Numbered from the stretch's first letter, positions 1 to 8,277 are shown. The stretch: DNA of 36,588 nt from Myxococcales bacterium (GCA_947473045.1 CANJCO010000052.1:1-36588), one strand, 5' to 3'. The notes: a model not told the origin generated them from the letters alone. Numbers and translations are program-made.

Positions 1-145
1 AGGGTGTTGAAAAACACCCTGATAGTAATTGGCGAAGCCAATTGCGTGGGGTGGGGACCCCGAAAAACCGCGTTTTTCGGGGCGGGGAGGTGCATACCTC
101 CCCGAGATGAAAGGCTAGCAGGCCGTTCTTCAACGGCCTGCTAGC
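1..145 (-). repeat. Multi-hairpin repeat, copy 1 (may begin before the window)
   Basis: This stretch is a chain of inverted repeats: 1-8/13-20 (loop GAAA), 27-33/37-43, 58-68/72-82 (11 bp, CCCCGAAAAAC), 83-91/96-104 (9 bp), and 114-127/132-145 (14 bp, loop CTTC). Its reverse complement matches 8123-8277 and 12709-12846 over nearly the whole length, so it is set on the minus strand relative to them. A conserved C4-A-C4 tract separates two of the hairpins. No reading frame runs through it. I see a structured dispersed intergenic element; its function is unknown. Candidates are a terminator or 3'-UTR RNA, a REP/BIME-like element, or a MITE remnant. Confidence 0.85.
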
Positions 146-184
146 GCGCGCGCACGACGCTGTCTGCGGACGGTCAGCGTCGAC

Positions 185-190
185 TATGCT
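185..190 (+). promoter_or_regulatory. Putative -10 box of a leaderless SDR transcript
   Basis: TATGCT lies six bases before the ATG at 197, with no Shine-Dalgarno sequence between. The spacing would place the transcription start on or next to the A of the start codon. The same arrangement recurs before several other first genes of the window. Inference only. Confidence 0.4.
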
Positions 191-196
191 CGGGCG

Positions 197-907
197 ATGG
201 CTCTCGTACTCATCACCGGCGCCGCGGGCGCGCTCGGTTCGGCGCTCGCTCTCCACCTGGCGCAAAGAGGCTACAATCTCGCGCTCGTCGGCATGGCGCG
301 CGATGCTGCGCGGCTGTCGTCCCTCGAGCAATCGCTCGCCGGGCGCGGTTTCGCCGCGGCGTTCGAGGCGACGACTCCCGCTGAGCTGCGCGCGCAGCTG
401 GACGGACTCGAGGCCCGCGCGGGAGAGGCCATCTCGCACGCCGCGCTCGTCGCGGGAGGCTGGGCCGGTGGCGCGCCGCTGCACGAAACCAGCGACGACG
501 GCGCGTATTGGACCATGATGCGATCGAACACCGACACGGTGTATTGCGCACTCCGCGCGCTGCTTCCCACGATGGTCACCGCGAGACGCGGGGCCGTCGT
601 CGTCATCGGTTCGCGGAACGTGGCCCGACCGTGGACCGGCGCAGGAGCCGCGGCGTACGCAGCGTCGAAATCGGCCGCGGTCGCGCTCGCGTGCAGCGCA
701 GCCGCCGAAGTCGTGGACCACGGCGTGCGCATCAACTCGGTGCTCATCAGCACGCTGGACACCCCCGCCAACCGCGCCGCGATGCCGGGCGCCGATGCTG
801 CCGCCTGGGTGTCGCTCGACAGCGCGAGCGAAGTCATCGCGTTTCTGCTCTCCGACGCCGCGCGTGACATCTCGGGCGCGGAGATTCCCGTGTACGGCCG
901 GGCGTAG
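197..907 (+). CDS. SDR family NAD(P)-dependent oxidoreductase
   Basis: A 236-residue classical short-chain dehydrogenase/reductase. The N-terminus has the Rossmann glycine motif TGAAGALG (residues 7-14). The catalytic set is visible as Ser139 and the YxxxK pair Tyr154/Lys158 (YAASK). The C-terminus ends in the usual short GAEIPVYG strand. Cytosolic oxidation or reduction of a hydroxyl or keto group with NAD(P)H is expected; the substrate cannot be read. It ends 14 bases before the fused monooxygenase/reductase gene, so the two are probably co-transcribed. The SDR may act on the same aromatic or alicyclic CoA intermediates. The start at 197 is chosen because the Rossmann motif follows immediately and a TATGCT box sits six bases upstream. 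Confidence 0.88.
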   Translation: MALVLITGAAGALGSALALHLAQRGYNLALVGMARDAARLSSLEQSLAGRGFAAAFEATTPAELRAQLDGLEARAGEAISHAALVAGGWAGGAPLHETSDDGAYWTMMRSNTDTVYCALRALLPTMVTARRGAVVVIGSRNVARPWTGAGAAAYAASKSAAVALACSAAAEVVDHGVRINSVLISTLDTPANRAAMPGADAAAWVSLDSASEVIAFLLSDAARDISGAEIPVYGRA

Positions 908-921
908 TACGAGCCGCTGCC

Positions 922-3162
922 ATGCGTATCGTGAGCGTCGGCGGCGGACCTGCCGCACTGTATTTCGCCATCCTTCGCAAAAAGCGCCATCCGGAGGATG
1001 ACATCGTTTTGTACGAGCGAAACCTCCCGTATCAAACGTTCGGTTGGGGAGTCGTCTTCTCGGACGACACACTCTCCCAGTTTGAGGCCGCCGACAAAGC
1101 CTCCCACGACGCCATCGTGGCGCGGTTCGCGCACTGGACCGACATCGACAATTTCTACCTCGGCGAGCGCGTTCGGTCGACCGGGCACGGCTTCGCGGGG
1201 ATGGGCCGCAAAGAGCTGCTCAACGTGCTCCAGGAGCGCTGCGAAGCGCTCGGCGTGCGCCTCGAGTTCGAGCGCGAGGTCGACGACATCGACGCGCTCC
1301 GCGCCTCGGCTGATCTGCTGATCGGCGCCGACGGCGTAAACAGCAAAGTTCGCACGCGGTATGCCGATCGGTTCAAGCCTTCGATCGACTGGCGCGCGTG
1401 TCGGTTTAACTGGCTCGGGAGCGACAAGCGCTTCGACGCGTTCACCTTCATCTTTGAGCAGAACGAGCACGGCATCTTTACCGTGCACGGCTATCCGTTC
1501 GACGACGCGCGCTCGACGTTCATCGTCGAGTGCGACGAAGCCACCTTCCAGCGCGCCGGCCTCGAGACCATGGGCACCGGCGAGATGCTCGCCTACTTCG
1601 AGAAGCTGTTTTCGAAGAACCTCGACGGCCACAAACTGCTCGTCAACAAGCCTGAATGGCGGCGCTTTCCGACCGTCAAAAACGAACACTGGCACTTCGA
1701 TAACGTGGTGCTCATGGGCGACGCCGTTCGCACCGCGCACTTCTCCATCGGCTCGGGCACCAAGCTCGCGATGGAGGACGCCATCGCGCTCGCCGGCGCG
1801 CTCGACGCGCACCCGGACCTGCAGCAGGCGCTGGGCGCGTACGAAGCTGAGCGCAAGGAGAGCTCGTCGCGCCTGCAGCGCGTCGCCGCCGACAGCACGC
1901 TGCTGTTCGAGCACGTCAAGCGCTACTACGGGCGCCAAACACCGCTGCAGTTCGCGTTCAACCTGATGACCCGCAGCAAGCGAATCACCTACGAGAACCT
2001 CAGGCTTCGCGATCCTGCGCTGGTCGCCGCGGTGACGCGCGAGTTTGCCGAGCGCGCCGGGCAGACCGACCTCACGCGACCTCCCATGTTTACCCCCATC
2101 ACGCTGCGCGGAATGACGGTCGAAAACCGCGTGGTGGTGTCTCCCATGTGCATGTACTCTGCACATGACGGAGTCCCGGACGACTTTCACCTCGTTCACT
2201 ACGGAGCCCTCGCGCTGGGCGGCGCAGGGCTCATTTTTACCGAGATGACGAACGTCTCGGCGGAAGGCCGCATCACCCCGGGCTGCACCGGCATCTACGA
2301 CGGGCAGCAAACTGCCGCCTGGAAGCGCATCACCGACTTCGTGCACGCCCGCTCCCGCGCGAAGATCGCGCTCCAACTGGGACACGCAGGCCGAAAAGCG
2401 TCGACGCGGGTCATGTGGGAGGGCATGGACGAGCCGCTCGCGAGCGGCAACTGGCCAATCGTCTCGGCGTCACCGATTGCCTACAAACCCGGCAGTCAGA
2501 CTCCGAGGGAGCTAAGCCGCAAGGGAATGGACCTCGTCATCGACGATTTCCGAACCGCCACGCTGCGCGGACTCGAGGCCGGCTTCGACATGATCGAAGT
2601 GCACATGGCCCACGGCTACTTGCTCGCGAGCTTTCTGTCGCCGCTCACCAACGTTCGCACCGACGAATACGGCGGCGAGCTGGCCGCTCGCGCGAAGTTT
2701 CCGCTCGAGGTGCTCGAGGCCGTCCGCGCGCTGTGGCCCGCAGACAAACCGCTGTCGGTGCGCATCTCGGCCATCGACTGGGAAGAAGGCGGCCTCACCG
2801 AGGAAGAGTCGGTCGCCCTCGCGATCATGCTCAAGGCCCGCGGCGTCGACATCGTGCACGTCTCCACCGGGCAGACGACTCCCAACGCCAAGCCGGTGTT
2901 CGGCCGCATGTGGCAGACGCGCTTCTCCGACCGCATTCGCCATGAGGCCGACGTTCCGACCATCGCCGTCGGCAACATCGCGACCGGTGACCAGATCAAC
3001 ACCATCATCGCCGCAGGGCGCGCCGATCTGTGCGCCGTCGCGAGGCCGCACTTGTCGGACCCGCACTTTACGCTGCACGCGGCCGCCGAGCAGAGCGTCG
3101 ACGTGCCATGGCCCCCGCCCTACGCAGCAGGCAGGCCGCCTCGCGCGCCGACGCCGAAGTAG
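922..3162 (+). CDS. Fused FAD monooxygenase/old yellow enzyme (2-aminobenzoyl-CoA monooxygenase/reductase type)
   Basis: A 746-residue two-domain flavoenzyme. Residues 1-385 are a class A aromatic hydroxylase: GGGPAAL at the FAD ADP site, GADGVNSKVR, and the MGDA motif near residue 270. Residues about 388-740 are a YqjM-type old yellow enzyme with SPMCMYS, LQLGHAGRKAS and the HMAHGYL active-site segment. This fusion is the layout of 2-aminobenzoyl-CoA monooxygenase/reductase, often labelled bifunctional salicylyl-CoA 5-hydroxylase/oxidoreductase. That enzyme hydroxylates and then reduces the ring of an aryl-CoA in aerobic anthranilate-type degradation. The substrate here is inferred from the family. 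No aryl-CoA ligase, thiolase or enoyl-CoA hydratase is in the window; only the SDR precedes it. The gene is convergent with trpS, with six bases between them. Confidence 0.87.
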   Translation: MRIVSVGGGPAALYFAILRKKRHPEDDIVLYERNLPYQTFGWGVVFSDDTLSQFEAADKASHDAIVARFAHWTDIDNFYLGERVRSTGHGFAGMGRKELLNVLQERCEALGVRLEFEREVDDIDALRASADLLIGADGVNSKVRTRYADRFKPSIDWRACRFNWLGSDKRFDAFTFIFEQNEHGIFTVHGYPFDDARSTFIVECDEATFQRAGLETMGTGEMLAYFEKLFSKNLDGHKLLVNKPEWRRFPTVKNEHWHFDNVVLMGDAVRTAHFSIGSGTKLAMEDAIALAGALDAHPDLQQALGAYEAERKESSSRLQRVAADSTLLFEHVKRYYGRQTPLQFAFNLMTRSKRITYENLRLRDPALVAAVTREFAERAGQTDLTRPPMFTPITLRGMTVENRVVVSPMCMYSAHDGVPDDFHLVHYGALALGGAGLIFTEMTNVSAEGRITPGCTGIYDGQQTAAWKRITDFVHARSRAKIALQLGHAGRKASTRVMWEGMDEPLASGNWPIVSASPIAYKPGSQTPRELSRKGMDLVIDDFRTATLRGLEAGFDMIEVHMAHGYLLASFLSPLTNVRTDEYGGELAARAKFPLEVLEAVRALWPADKPLSVRISAIDWEEGGLTEEESVALAIMLKARGVDIVHVSTGQTTPNAKPVFGRMWQTRFSDRIRHEADVPTIAVGNIATGDQINTIIAAGRADLCAVARPHLSDPHFTLHAAAEQSVDVPWPPPYAAGRPPRAPTPK

Positions 3163-3168
3163 GCTCCG

Positions 3169-4182
3169 TCAGCGCGTTCCAACGGCCTCGCGGCATCGCG
3201 CGATGACCGGCGCGCCATAGCCGCGCGCCCGCTCCGCTCCCCTGGCGAGCACGCCCTCAACATATCCCGGATCTTGCTCAAGCTGCTTGCGGCGCGCCCT
3301 CGCCGCGTCGAAGTGCGCGTGAAACAAGTCGAGCAACTGCACCTTATAGTGCCCGTAACCCTTTCCTCCTTCGCGAAACGAGCGGTCGATCTCCGCGAGC
3401 TCGTCAGGGGAGGCAAAAAGCGCCAGCAGCGCGCGAACCGGGGTCGCGTCCGGATCCTTGGGAGACTCCACAGGTGTGGAGTCGCTCTTGATGGCCATGA
3501 TTCGCTTCTTGGTCGTGGCGTCGTCGGCGAACAGGTCGATCGTGTTGCCGTAGCTCTTGCTCATCTTGAGCCCGTCGAGGCCGGGAACCGAGGCGCTGCC
3601 GTCTTGCACGCGCGCCACCGGAAGACGCAAAATACCTTCAACTTTTCGGGTCTTCGGGTCTTCGTCGCGCTTGGGATCGTAGCCGGGCACGTAGGCCAGG
3701 TTGAACTTGGTCGCGATGTCGCGCGTCATCTCGAGGTGCTGCACCTGGTCTTTTCCGACAGGCACAACCTCCGACCCGTAAAGCAGGATGTCGGCCGCCA
3801 TGAGCACGGGATAGGTAAACAGCCCCAAATCAGGCGAAATGCCTTTGCCCACTTTGTCTTTGAACGAGTGGGCGCGCTCGAGCAGGCCCATGGGGCTGAT
3901 GGCAGAGAGGTACCAAAACAGCTCGGGAATTTCCGGCACGTCCGACTGTCGAAACAGCGTCGCCTGCTCCGGATCGAGACCGAGCGCGAGGAAGTCGAGC
4001 GCCGCGTCGAACGTGAGCGCGCGCATCCGGACGGGATCGCGCACGGTCGTCATCGCGTGCAGATTCGCGATGAAATACAGCGCCTCTCCCTCGCTCTGCA
4101 GCTCGATGAACTGCCGAATCGCGCCGAAATAGTTGCCGAGGTGGAGCTTGCCTGACGACTGGACGCCCGAGAGAATTCGCAT
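3169..4182 (-). CDS. trpS: Tryptophan--tRNA ligase
   Basis: A 337-residue class I aminoacyl-tRNA synthetase that charges tRNA-Trp in the cytosol. The protein opens with MRILSGVQSSGKLHLGNY, which carries the HIGH-type signature (GKLHLGN). The KMSKS loop appears as LKMSKSYGNT. Length matches bacterial TrpS. The frame stays open 129 codons further upstream, but that extension is arginine-rich, unlike TrpS, and overlaps the divergent gene. The ATG at 4182 starts at the conserved N-terminus and has AAGGG (4191-4195) eight bases upstream. It is transcribed away from the TonB-like gene across a 101-base gap. Confidence 0.96.
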   Translation of the reverse strand: MRILSGVQSSGKLHLGNYFGAIRQFIELQSEGEALYFIANLHAMTTVRDPVRMRALTFDAALDFLALGLDPEQATLFRQSDVPEIPELFWYLSAISPMGLLERAHSFKDKVGKGISPDLGLFTYPVLMAADILLYGSEVVPVGKDQVQHLEMTRDIATKFNLAYVPGYDPKRDEDPKTRKVEGILRLPVARVQDGSASVPGLDGLKMSKSYGNTIDLFADDATTKKRIMAIKSDSTPVESPKDPDATPVRALLALFASPDELAEIDRSFREGGKGYGHYKVQLLDLFHAHFDAARARRKQLEQDPGYVEGVLARGAERARGYGAPVIARCREAVGTR

Positions 4183-4190
4183 GGGTATTT

Positions 4191-4195
4191 CCCTT
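4191..4195 (-). promoter_or_regulatory. Shine-Dalgarno site of trpS
   Basis: AAGGG read on the minus strand, eight bases before the ATG at 4182. It decides the start against the long upstream extension of the frame. Confidence 0.6.
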
Positions 4196-4283
4196 GTAGC
4201 GCCATTTTCAGCTGCATTAGAAGGCTCCGCGAACGCGGGTGGGAACTTGCGCGCGCGCAATGTGTCAGCGACCCTGGGTATGC

Positions 4284-5093
4284 ATGCGGCGCGCTCTCGT
4301 ATTGACCCTGGCCGGCTCACTCGCCCTGCATGCAGCCGTGGGCGCCTTTGCCGTCGAACGCGGCGTGCACGCACACGCGCGTAGCGACGCTCCGAAGGAC
4401 GAAGCGGCGGCCACGCTCGCCGGCGACACCTTCGAGCTGCCTGCTCCCGAGAGCGCCGCGCAGTCGCTATCCGCCGACCGCGTGGCGGCCCCGGTCTCGC
4501 CAGACGCCTTCCCGAGCCTCGCCCCGGCCCCCGCCACGAGCCGCTCCGCGCCGGCGGCAGCCCATGCAACTTCGTCGACCGACGCCGATCGTGCCGAGCC
4601 TCACGGTCCCCCAGAGCTGTACGGCGCGGCCGGCGACCGAAGCGCCGTGCAAGTCGCCGTCGCGTTCACGCGCGCGCTTCCGCAGGCCGCGAGCGGCGAT
4701 GAGGCGTGGCTCAGCGCGCCGCTTGGAGACGCAGGCGTCCTCGAGGTCGCGCTGTCGATCAACGACGCGGGCGTGCTCGTCGACGCCGCCGTTTCGGGAA
4801 ACGCCGGAGTCGCGCTGCAGCGAGCGGTCGATCGCACGCTCGCGCTCATCCGCGCGCGCAGCTTCACCGCGGCCGCCCCTGTCACGCGCCTTCGCATCGC
4901 GGGCCGCGTCTCTCCCGACGAAGTGCACGACGGATTGCACGGCGACGTGTTCGCGCTCGGAGGAAGCTTCTCGGGCGGCGAAGGCAGCGCGTTCTTCGCG
5001 CTGGCGGCGGGGCGCCGCATCGACGTCACCATCACCGAGATGCGCCGCAAGGGCCCGCTTCAGCCCGATCGCAGCGCTTCGCCCCGCCCCTGA
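4284..5093 (+). CDS. TonB-like envelope protein with N-terminal signal anchor
   Basis: About 269 residues. It begins MRRALVLTLAGSLALHAAV, an Arg pair followed by a hydrophobic segment of about 18 residues that can be a signal anchor and resembles TonB N-termini. Residues about 30-115 are Ala/Pro/Ser-rich and probably disordered or periplasm-spanning. The C-terminal part contains LSINDAGVLVDAAVSGNAG, then an amphipathic helix and IRARSFTAA. This order (strand, short turn, helix, strand) recalls the TonB C-terminal domain, but the match is weak and I would not assign energy coupling. An upstream in-frame start at 4239 is possible; 4284 puts the charged residues directly before the hydrophobic segment. 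Confidence 0.55.
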   Translation: MRRALVLTLAGSLALHAAVGAFAVERGVHAHARSDAPKDEAAATLAGDTFELPAPESAAQSLSADRVAAPVSPDAFPSLAPAPATSRSAPAAAHATSSTDADRAEPHGPPELYGAAGDRSAVQVAVAFTRALPQAASGDEAWLSAPLGDAGVLEVALSINDAGVLVDAAVSGNAGVALQRAVDRTLALIRARSFTAAAPVTRLRIAGRVSPDEVHDGLHGDVFALGGSFSGGEGSAFFALAAGRRIDVTITEMRRKGPLQPDRSASPRP

Positions 5094-5128
5094 ACCGGCG
5101 CGACGGCTGCGGAGACGCACCTGCGTGA

Positions 5129-5170
5129 TTTGGTTATTTCGCGGAGACAGAACGCGCGTAAATAACCAAA
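5129..5170. terminator. Inverted repeat between convergent genes, overlapping a stop codon
   Basis: TTTGGTTATTT (5129-5139) and AAATAACCAAA (5160-5170) form a perfect 11-bp stem around a 20-base loop that can pair further through GCG/CGC. It lies between the stop at 5093 (plus) and includes the last codons and stop of the minus-strand gene ending at 5134. No long T-run follows, so termination is inferred. Such an AT-rich stem is striking in this GC-rich DNA. Confidence 0.5.
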
Positions 5171-6726
5171 GTACCTTCCCGCCACGTCTCGGCGTAGTCG
5201 CGCGGCAATTGGGCAATCGCTTCGGCTGAAGCGCCATAAACGAGCAGGTAATCGCCGAGAGGGGCGGCCTCAAGCCAGAAGTCGCGCCACAGCTGGGCAT
5301 ACAGCCCGTCGCAGTCGCGCGCGACGATGCCGCGCAGCTTGAGCTCGCCGCACAGCGCCGCGGGATCCCGCATGCCCTCGGGAAACACCTCGAGATGAAG
5401 CTGGTTGAGCTGCTCGGAGGGCTGCTGCCGGTAGCTCACCGGAAACGAGCGCGAGTGGGCAAAGAGCAGCGGCGCGGTCGTGTGCTTTTCGACCACCACG
5501 AGCCCCCACGCGTGCAGCATGGGCCAGGTGTTTTCGCCGGAACCTTTGCGATCGAACACGAGCGGAAGCACCTTTGCGTGCTCGGGTATCGCAGCGGCCG
5601 CCGCGGTAAATCGTCGCCAGTCGCGGCCGAGCCGCACGTAATCAAAGCCGAGGCCGAGCGCATACAGGGCGGCCGAAGCCACGAGCGCGCGCGTGAGCCA
5701 CCGGGGCAGCGCGGGCGGCACCCGGAGCAGGGCCGCCATCCACAGGGCCGGAAGCAGCCGCGCGTTGACGCAAAACCAGTTGGCAGCGTGATAGGGACCA
5801 AAGAAGTAGAGCGCCGAAAGGACGATGATCGCCGGCCACGAAAAGAAGCGAATATCCGACTTCCGGCCGCGCACGGCGAAGGCGGCGAGCGCCACGGTCG
5901 CCACGAGGCTCGTCGCGCTCCAGCGGGAAAACCCCCACATCCAAAGCGCCCACGCGTTGTAGACCTGCTCCCAGGGCGGCCGCAGAATCCACGCCGAAGA
6001 CTCCGCGCCGCTTCCGCCGTGCAGCTGCGCCAGCGCGCTCCACGCCGTCAAAGCCGCCGCCGGAACCAGAGGCAGCCAAAGCGCCAGCGCCGCGCGCGAC
6101 GACGCCTGCCAGCCCGCCCTGCGCACCGCCTCGATGAAGGCGAGCAACCCCACGATCACGACCGCGAACGCATGCGTGTACCATACAACAATTGCCAGCA
6201 GCGCCGCCACGAGCGCGCGCCGCGGCGAGGGTCGTGCGAGGTTCGAGTCGAGCGCCAGCAGCAGCTCCCAGCCGAGGCCCACGCCCAACGCGAAGTCGAG
6301 CATGCCCATGCACACGAACCAGTTGTGGACCATCGGCCACGCGAGCAACATCGCCGGAGCGAGCCGTGCCCGACCGGCGAAGCGCAGCACGAGCCGCGGG
6401 ATCGCGCGGGCAGAGGCCGCGAGCGTGCCGAGCACAAAGAGCTTGGCGGCGGCCTTGAGCCCCAGGATTCGCCCAACAAACACCAGCCAAACAAACAGCG
6501 CCGAGTTCGTCTTGAAATAGCCGTTCGAGACGTAATCGGCATATTCCGACGGCCTGTCGAGCGCCACCGCGGTCGCGAGGTGGTTGGGCAGATCCTGCAG
6601 CGGGGGCCAGTCGACGAGCGCCACCGGCCACGCCACCAGCGCGAAGAGCGCGAGGCCGGCCACGGTCGCGACGCGCGCGTCGCTCCACGCGGCGATCCGG
6701 CTGGCAACTGGCGTAGGCGTGCTCAT
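5134..6726 (-). CDS. Polytopic membrane protein, GT-C glycosyltransferase-like
   Basis: A 530-residue integral membrane protein with about 9-11 hydrophobic segments from residue 18 to about 385, followed by a soluble C-terminal part of roughly 140 residues. The first segment leads into DWPPLQDLPNHLA, an acidic first loop. GT-C glycosyltransferases, which use lipid-phosphate sugars, keep their catalytic acid in that position. The overall layout (acidic loop after TM1, many helices, extracytoplasmic C-terminal domain) fits GT-C, but no family-specific motif was recognised. The divergent neighbour has a similar architecture, and the pair may modify the same cell-surface glycan or glycolipid. The last codons form part of an 11-bp hairpin. 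Confidence 0.6.
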   Translation of the reverse strand: MSTPTPVASRIAAWSDARVATVAGLALFALVAWPVALVDWPPLQDLPNHLATAVALDRPSEYADYVSNGYFKTNSALFVWLVFVGRILGLKAAAKLFVLGTLAASARAIPRLVLRFAGRARLAPAMLLAWPMVHNWFVCMGMLDFALGVGLGWELLLALDSNLARPSPRRALVAALLAIVVWYTHAFAVVIVGLLAFIEAVRRAGWQASSRAALALWLPLVPAAALTAWSALAQLHGGSGAESSAWILRPPWEQVYNAWALWMWGFSRWSATSLVATVALAAFAVRGRKSDIRFFSWPAIIVLSALYFFGPYHAANWFCVNARLLPALWMAALLRVPPALPRWLTRALVASAALYALGLGFDYVRLGRDWRRFTAAAAAIPEHAKVLPLVFDRKGSGENTWPMLHAWGLVVVEKHTTAPLLFAHSRSFPVSYRQQPSEQLNQLHLEVFPEGMRDPAALCGELKLRGIVARDCDGLYAQLWRDFWLEAAPLGDYLLVYGASAEAIAQLPRDYAETWREGTLVIYARSVSAK

Positions 6727-6811
6727 CGGGCCCGAGCACGTTAGTACCCTTCAGCGCGCGAGAACACCCTCCGGCCCGCCCCGGCGCGACGTGATATCGG
6801 TGGCCGCACGC

Positions 6812-8128
6812 ATGCCCAAGCTCGCGCGCATCTGGCTCGTCGTCCCGCTCCTCGCCGTCGCGTACGTGTGCGGCGCGCTCGCGCAGGCGCGATGGGTCAA
6901 CGTCGATGCCACGCGCCACGATCAGGACTCGTATCTGGCCTACGCCGCGAGCGTCGACGACTCGCACTTCGCCGCGGTCGGCAATCGCCTGCAGATGCCT
7001 GCGCTGCCCAGCCTGCTCGCCCTGTTTCATCACGCCGGGGAGCCGCAGTCGGCGTTCTTCGAGCGCGCGAAGCTCGTTTGCATCGGGCTGTCGGTTCCGT
7101 GCGCCCTCGCCGTCATTGTGCTGCTGCGGCGCACCCTCCGCAAAGCAGAAGCGACGGTGCTGACCCTGCTCGTGGTGTTCTTCGTCTTTTCGTTTCGCGC
7201 GGCTTACGTGCAGGCGGAGTTGCTGTCGTATGCGTGCCTGTTCGCCGGGTTCGTGGCGATGGCGAACTTGTGGCGGAGACCGGGCGTCGCCGGCGCCGTG
7301 GTCGTGGGCCTGCTGCTCGCGGCCGCGTTTGTCGTCAAGGGTACGGCGCTGGTGGGGTTTTACGTCTTCGCGGCGACGTTCACTCTGCGTCAGCTCGTGC
7401 TGCTGGCCCGCACGCGCGCCCCGCGCCACGCGTGGGCGCTGCTCGCGCCGCCGGCCGCGTTCGGCGTTTTTTTCGCGGTGGCCTATCCGTACCTGCAGAC
7501 GAGCAAGCTCATTTTCGGCGGGTATTTCCACAACATGAGCTCAGCGTATGTGATGTGGTGTGACTCCTGGGAGCAGTACACGGCGCTCGAGTCACAGCTG
7601 CACCTCAACCTCGAGGGCTGGAAGCTCCCCGCGAGTCAGGTTCCGTCGGCCGCGAACTACCTCGGCTCGCACAGGCTGGTCGATATCGCGCAGCGCGAGA
7701 TCCGGGGATTGGCCGAGGTCGCGGGCAATGCGCTTGTCTCCCACGGATACGCGCCCGTGGTGCTGCTCTACGGAGGCTTCGCCGCCACTGTCTTCATTCA
7801 ACATCCGCGCCTGCGCGCCCGCGCGCTGCGCTGCGGGGCGGACTCGCTCGCGTGGTTCGTCGTGCCTTATCTGGCGGCCCACGCGCTGCTATTCGGTTTT
7901 TACGGCGCGATCGCGGCGGGCAATCGCTTCTCGCTGGCCATGCTGCTGCCCGCGATGACGTCGCTGCTGCGCACCATGGGCACGCCGTCGATGGCCGAAT
8001 ACCGGCTTCGCGTCGGGAGCCGGCACTTCAGCTGGAATCAGCTCAACCAATTGGCGATCATCGTCATCGCAATCGAGCTTGCGCTGTATTTCCCATATGC
8101 CGTAGCGACCCACTATTCAGGCGGCTAA
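6812..8128 (+). CDS. Polytopic membrane protein, GT-C/GT39-like
   Basis: About 438 residues from the ATG at 6812; a GTG at 6791 would add seven. Hydrophobic segment 1 (residues about 5-25) is followed by DATRHDQDSYLAYAA. This Asp-rich first loop before a DxDSYL-type segment resembles ArnT/PMT-like GT-C enzymes. About eight more hydrophobic segments follow. The sugar donor and acceptor cannot be inferred. It is divergent from the other GT-C-like gene, with a gap of about 85 bases. Its stop codon TAA (8126-8128) lies inside the first hairpin of repeat copy 2, so the reading frame ends within the repeat. A longer frame from 6584 was rejected because it overlaps the divergent gene. Confidence 0.62.
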   Translation: MPKLARIWLVVPLLAVAYVCGALAQARWVNVDATRHDQDSYLAYAASVDDSHFAAVGNRLQMPALPSLLALFHHAGEPQSAFFERAKLVCIGLSVPCALAVIVLLRRTLRKAEATVLTLLVVFFVFSFRAAYVQAELLSYACLFAGFVAMANLWRRPGVAGAVVVGLLLAAAFVVKGTALVGFYVFAATFTLRQLVLLARTRAPRHAWALLAPPAAFGVFFAVAYPYLQTSKLIFGGYFHNMSSAYVMWCDSWEQYTALESQLHLNLEGWKLPASQVPSAANYLGSHRLVDIAQREIRGLAEVAGNALVSHGYAPVVLLYGGFAATVFIQHPRLRARALRCGADSLAWFVVPYLAAHALLFGFYGAIAAGNRFSLAMLLPAMTSLLRTMGTPSMAEYRLRVGSRHFSWNQLNQLAIIVIAIELALYFPYAVATHYSGG

Positions 8129-8277
8129 CAGGCCGTTGAAGCAGCGGCCTGTTAGCCTTTCATCTCGGGGAGGCATGCACCTCCCCGCCCCGAAAAACGC
8201 GGTTTTTCGCTTGTCCCCACCCCACGCAATTGGCTTCGCCAATTCCTGGCAGGGTGTTTTTCGCGCGCCCTGCTAAC
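8123..8277 (+). repeat. Multi-hairpin repeat, copy 2
   Basis: This copy fills the entire gap between the stop of the GT-C-like gene and the stop of polA (8278-8280 on the minus strand). Hairpins in order are 8123-8135/8145-8157 (13 bp), 8166-8173/8180-8187, 8191-8198/8202-8209 (CGAAAAAC), 8228-8234/8238-8244 (AATTGGC), and 8249-8256/8266-8273 with one T.G pair. The outermost edges, GCTAACAGG and CCTGCTAAC, are roughly inverted copies of each other. Against copy 1, one pair in the first stem changes from G-C to A-T on both sides. It may serve as a bidirectional terminator for two convergent genes, but no classical U-tract follows a stem. Confidence 0.88.

Noticed and set aside
51-57. G-quadruplex in the repeat (G4-T-G4 tract)
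   Set aside because: Only two G-tracts are adjacent, with further G-runs tied up in hairpins; not enough to claim a four-tract quadruplex.
271-2385. Long open frame (704 codons) antisense to the SDR and monooxygenase genes
   Set aside because: A shadow of high third-position GC. The protein is low-complexity, Arg/Gly/Val-rich, with no domain, and both opposite genes are clearly real. The same applies to the antisense frames at 5395-6744, 5642-7531, 14055-15350, 16790-18679 and 24461-25870.
4183-4569. N-terminal extension of trpS
   Set aside because: The extra 129 residues are Arg-rich and unlike any TrpS, overlap the divergent TonB-like gene, and the conserved N-terminus starts at 4182 behind a Shine-Dalgarno site.
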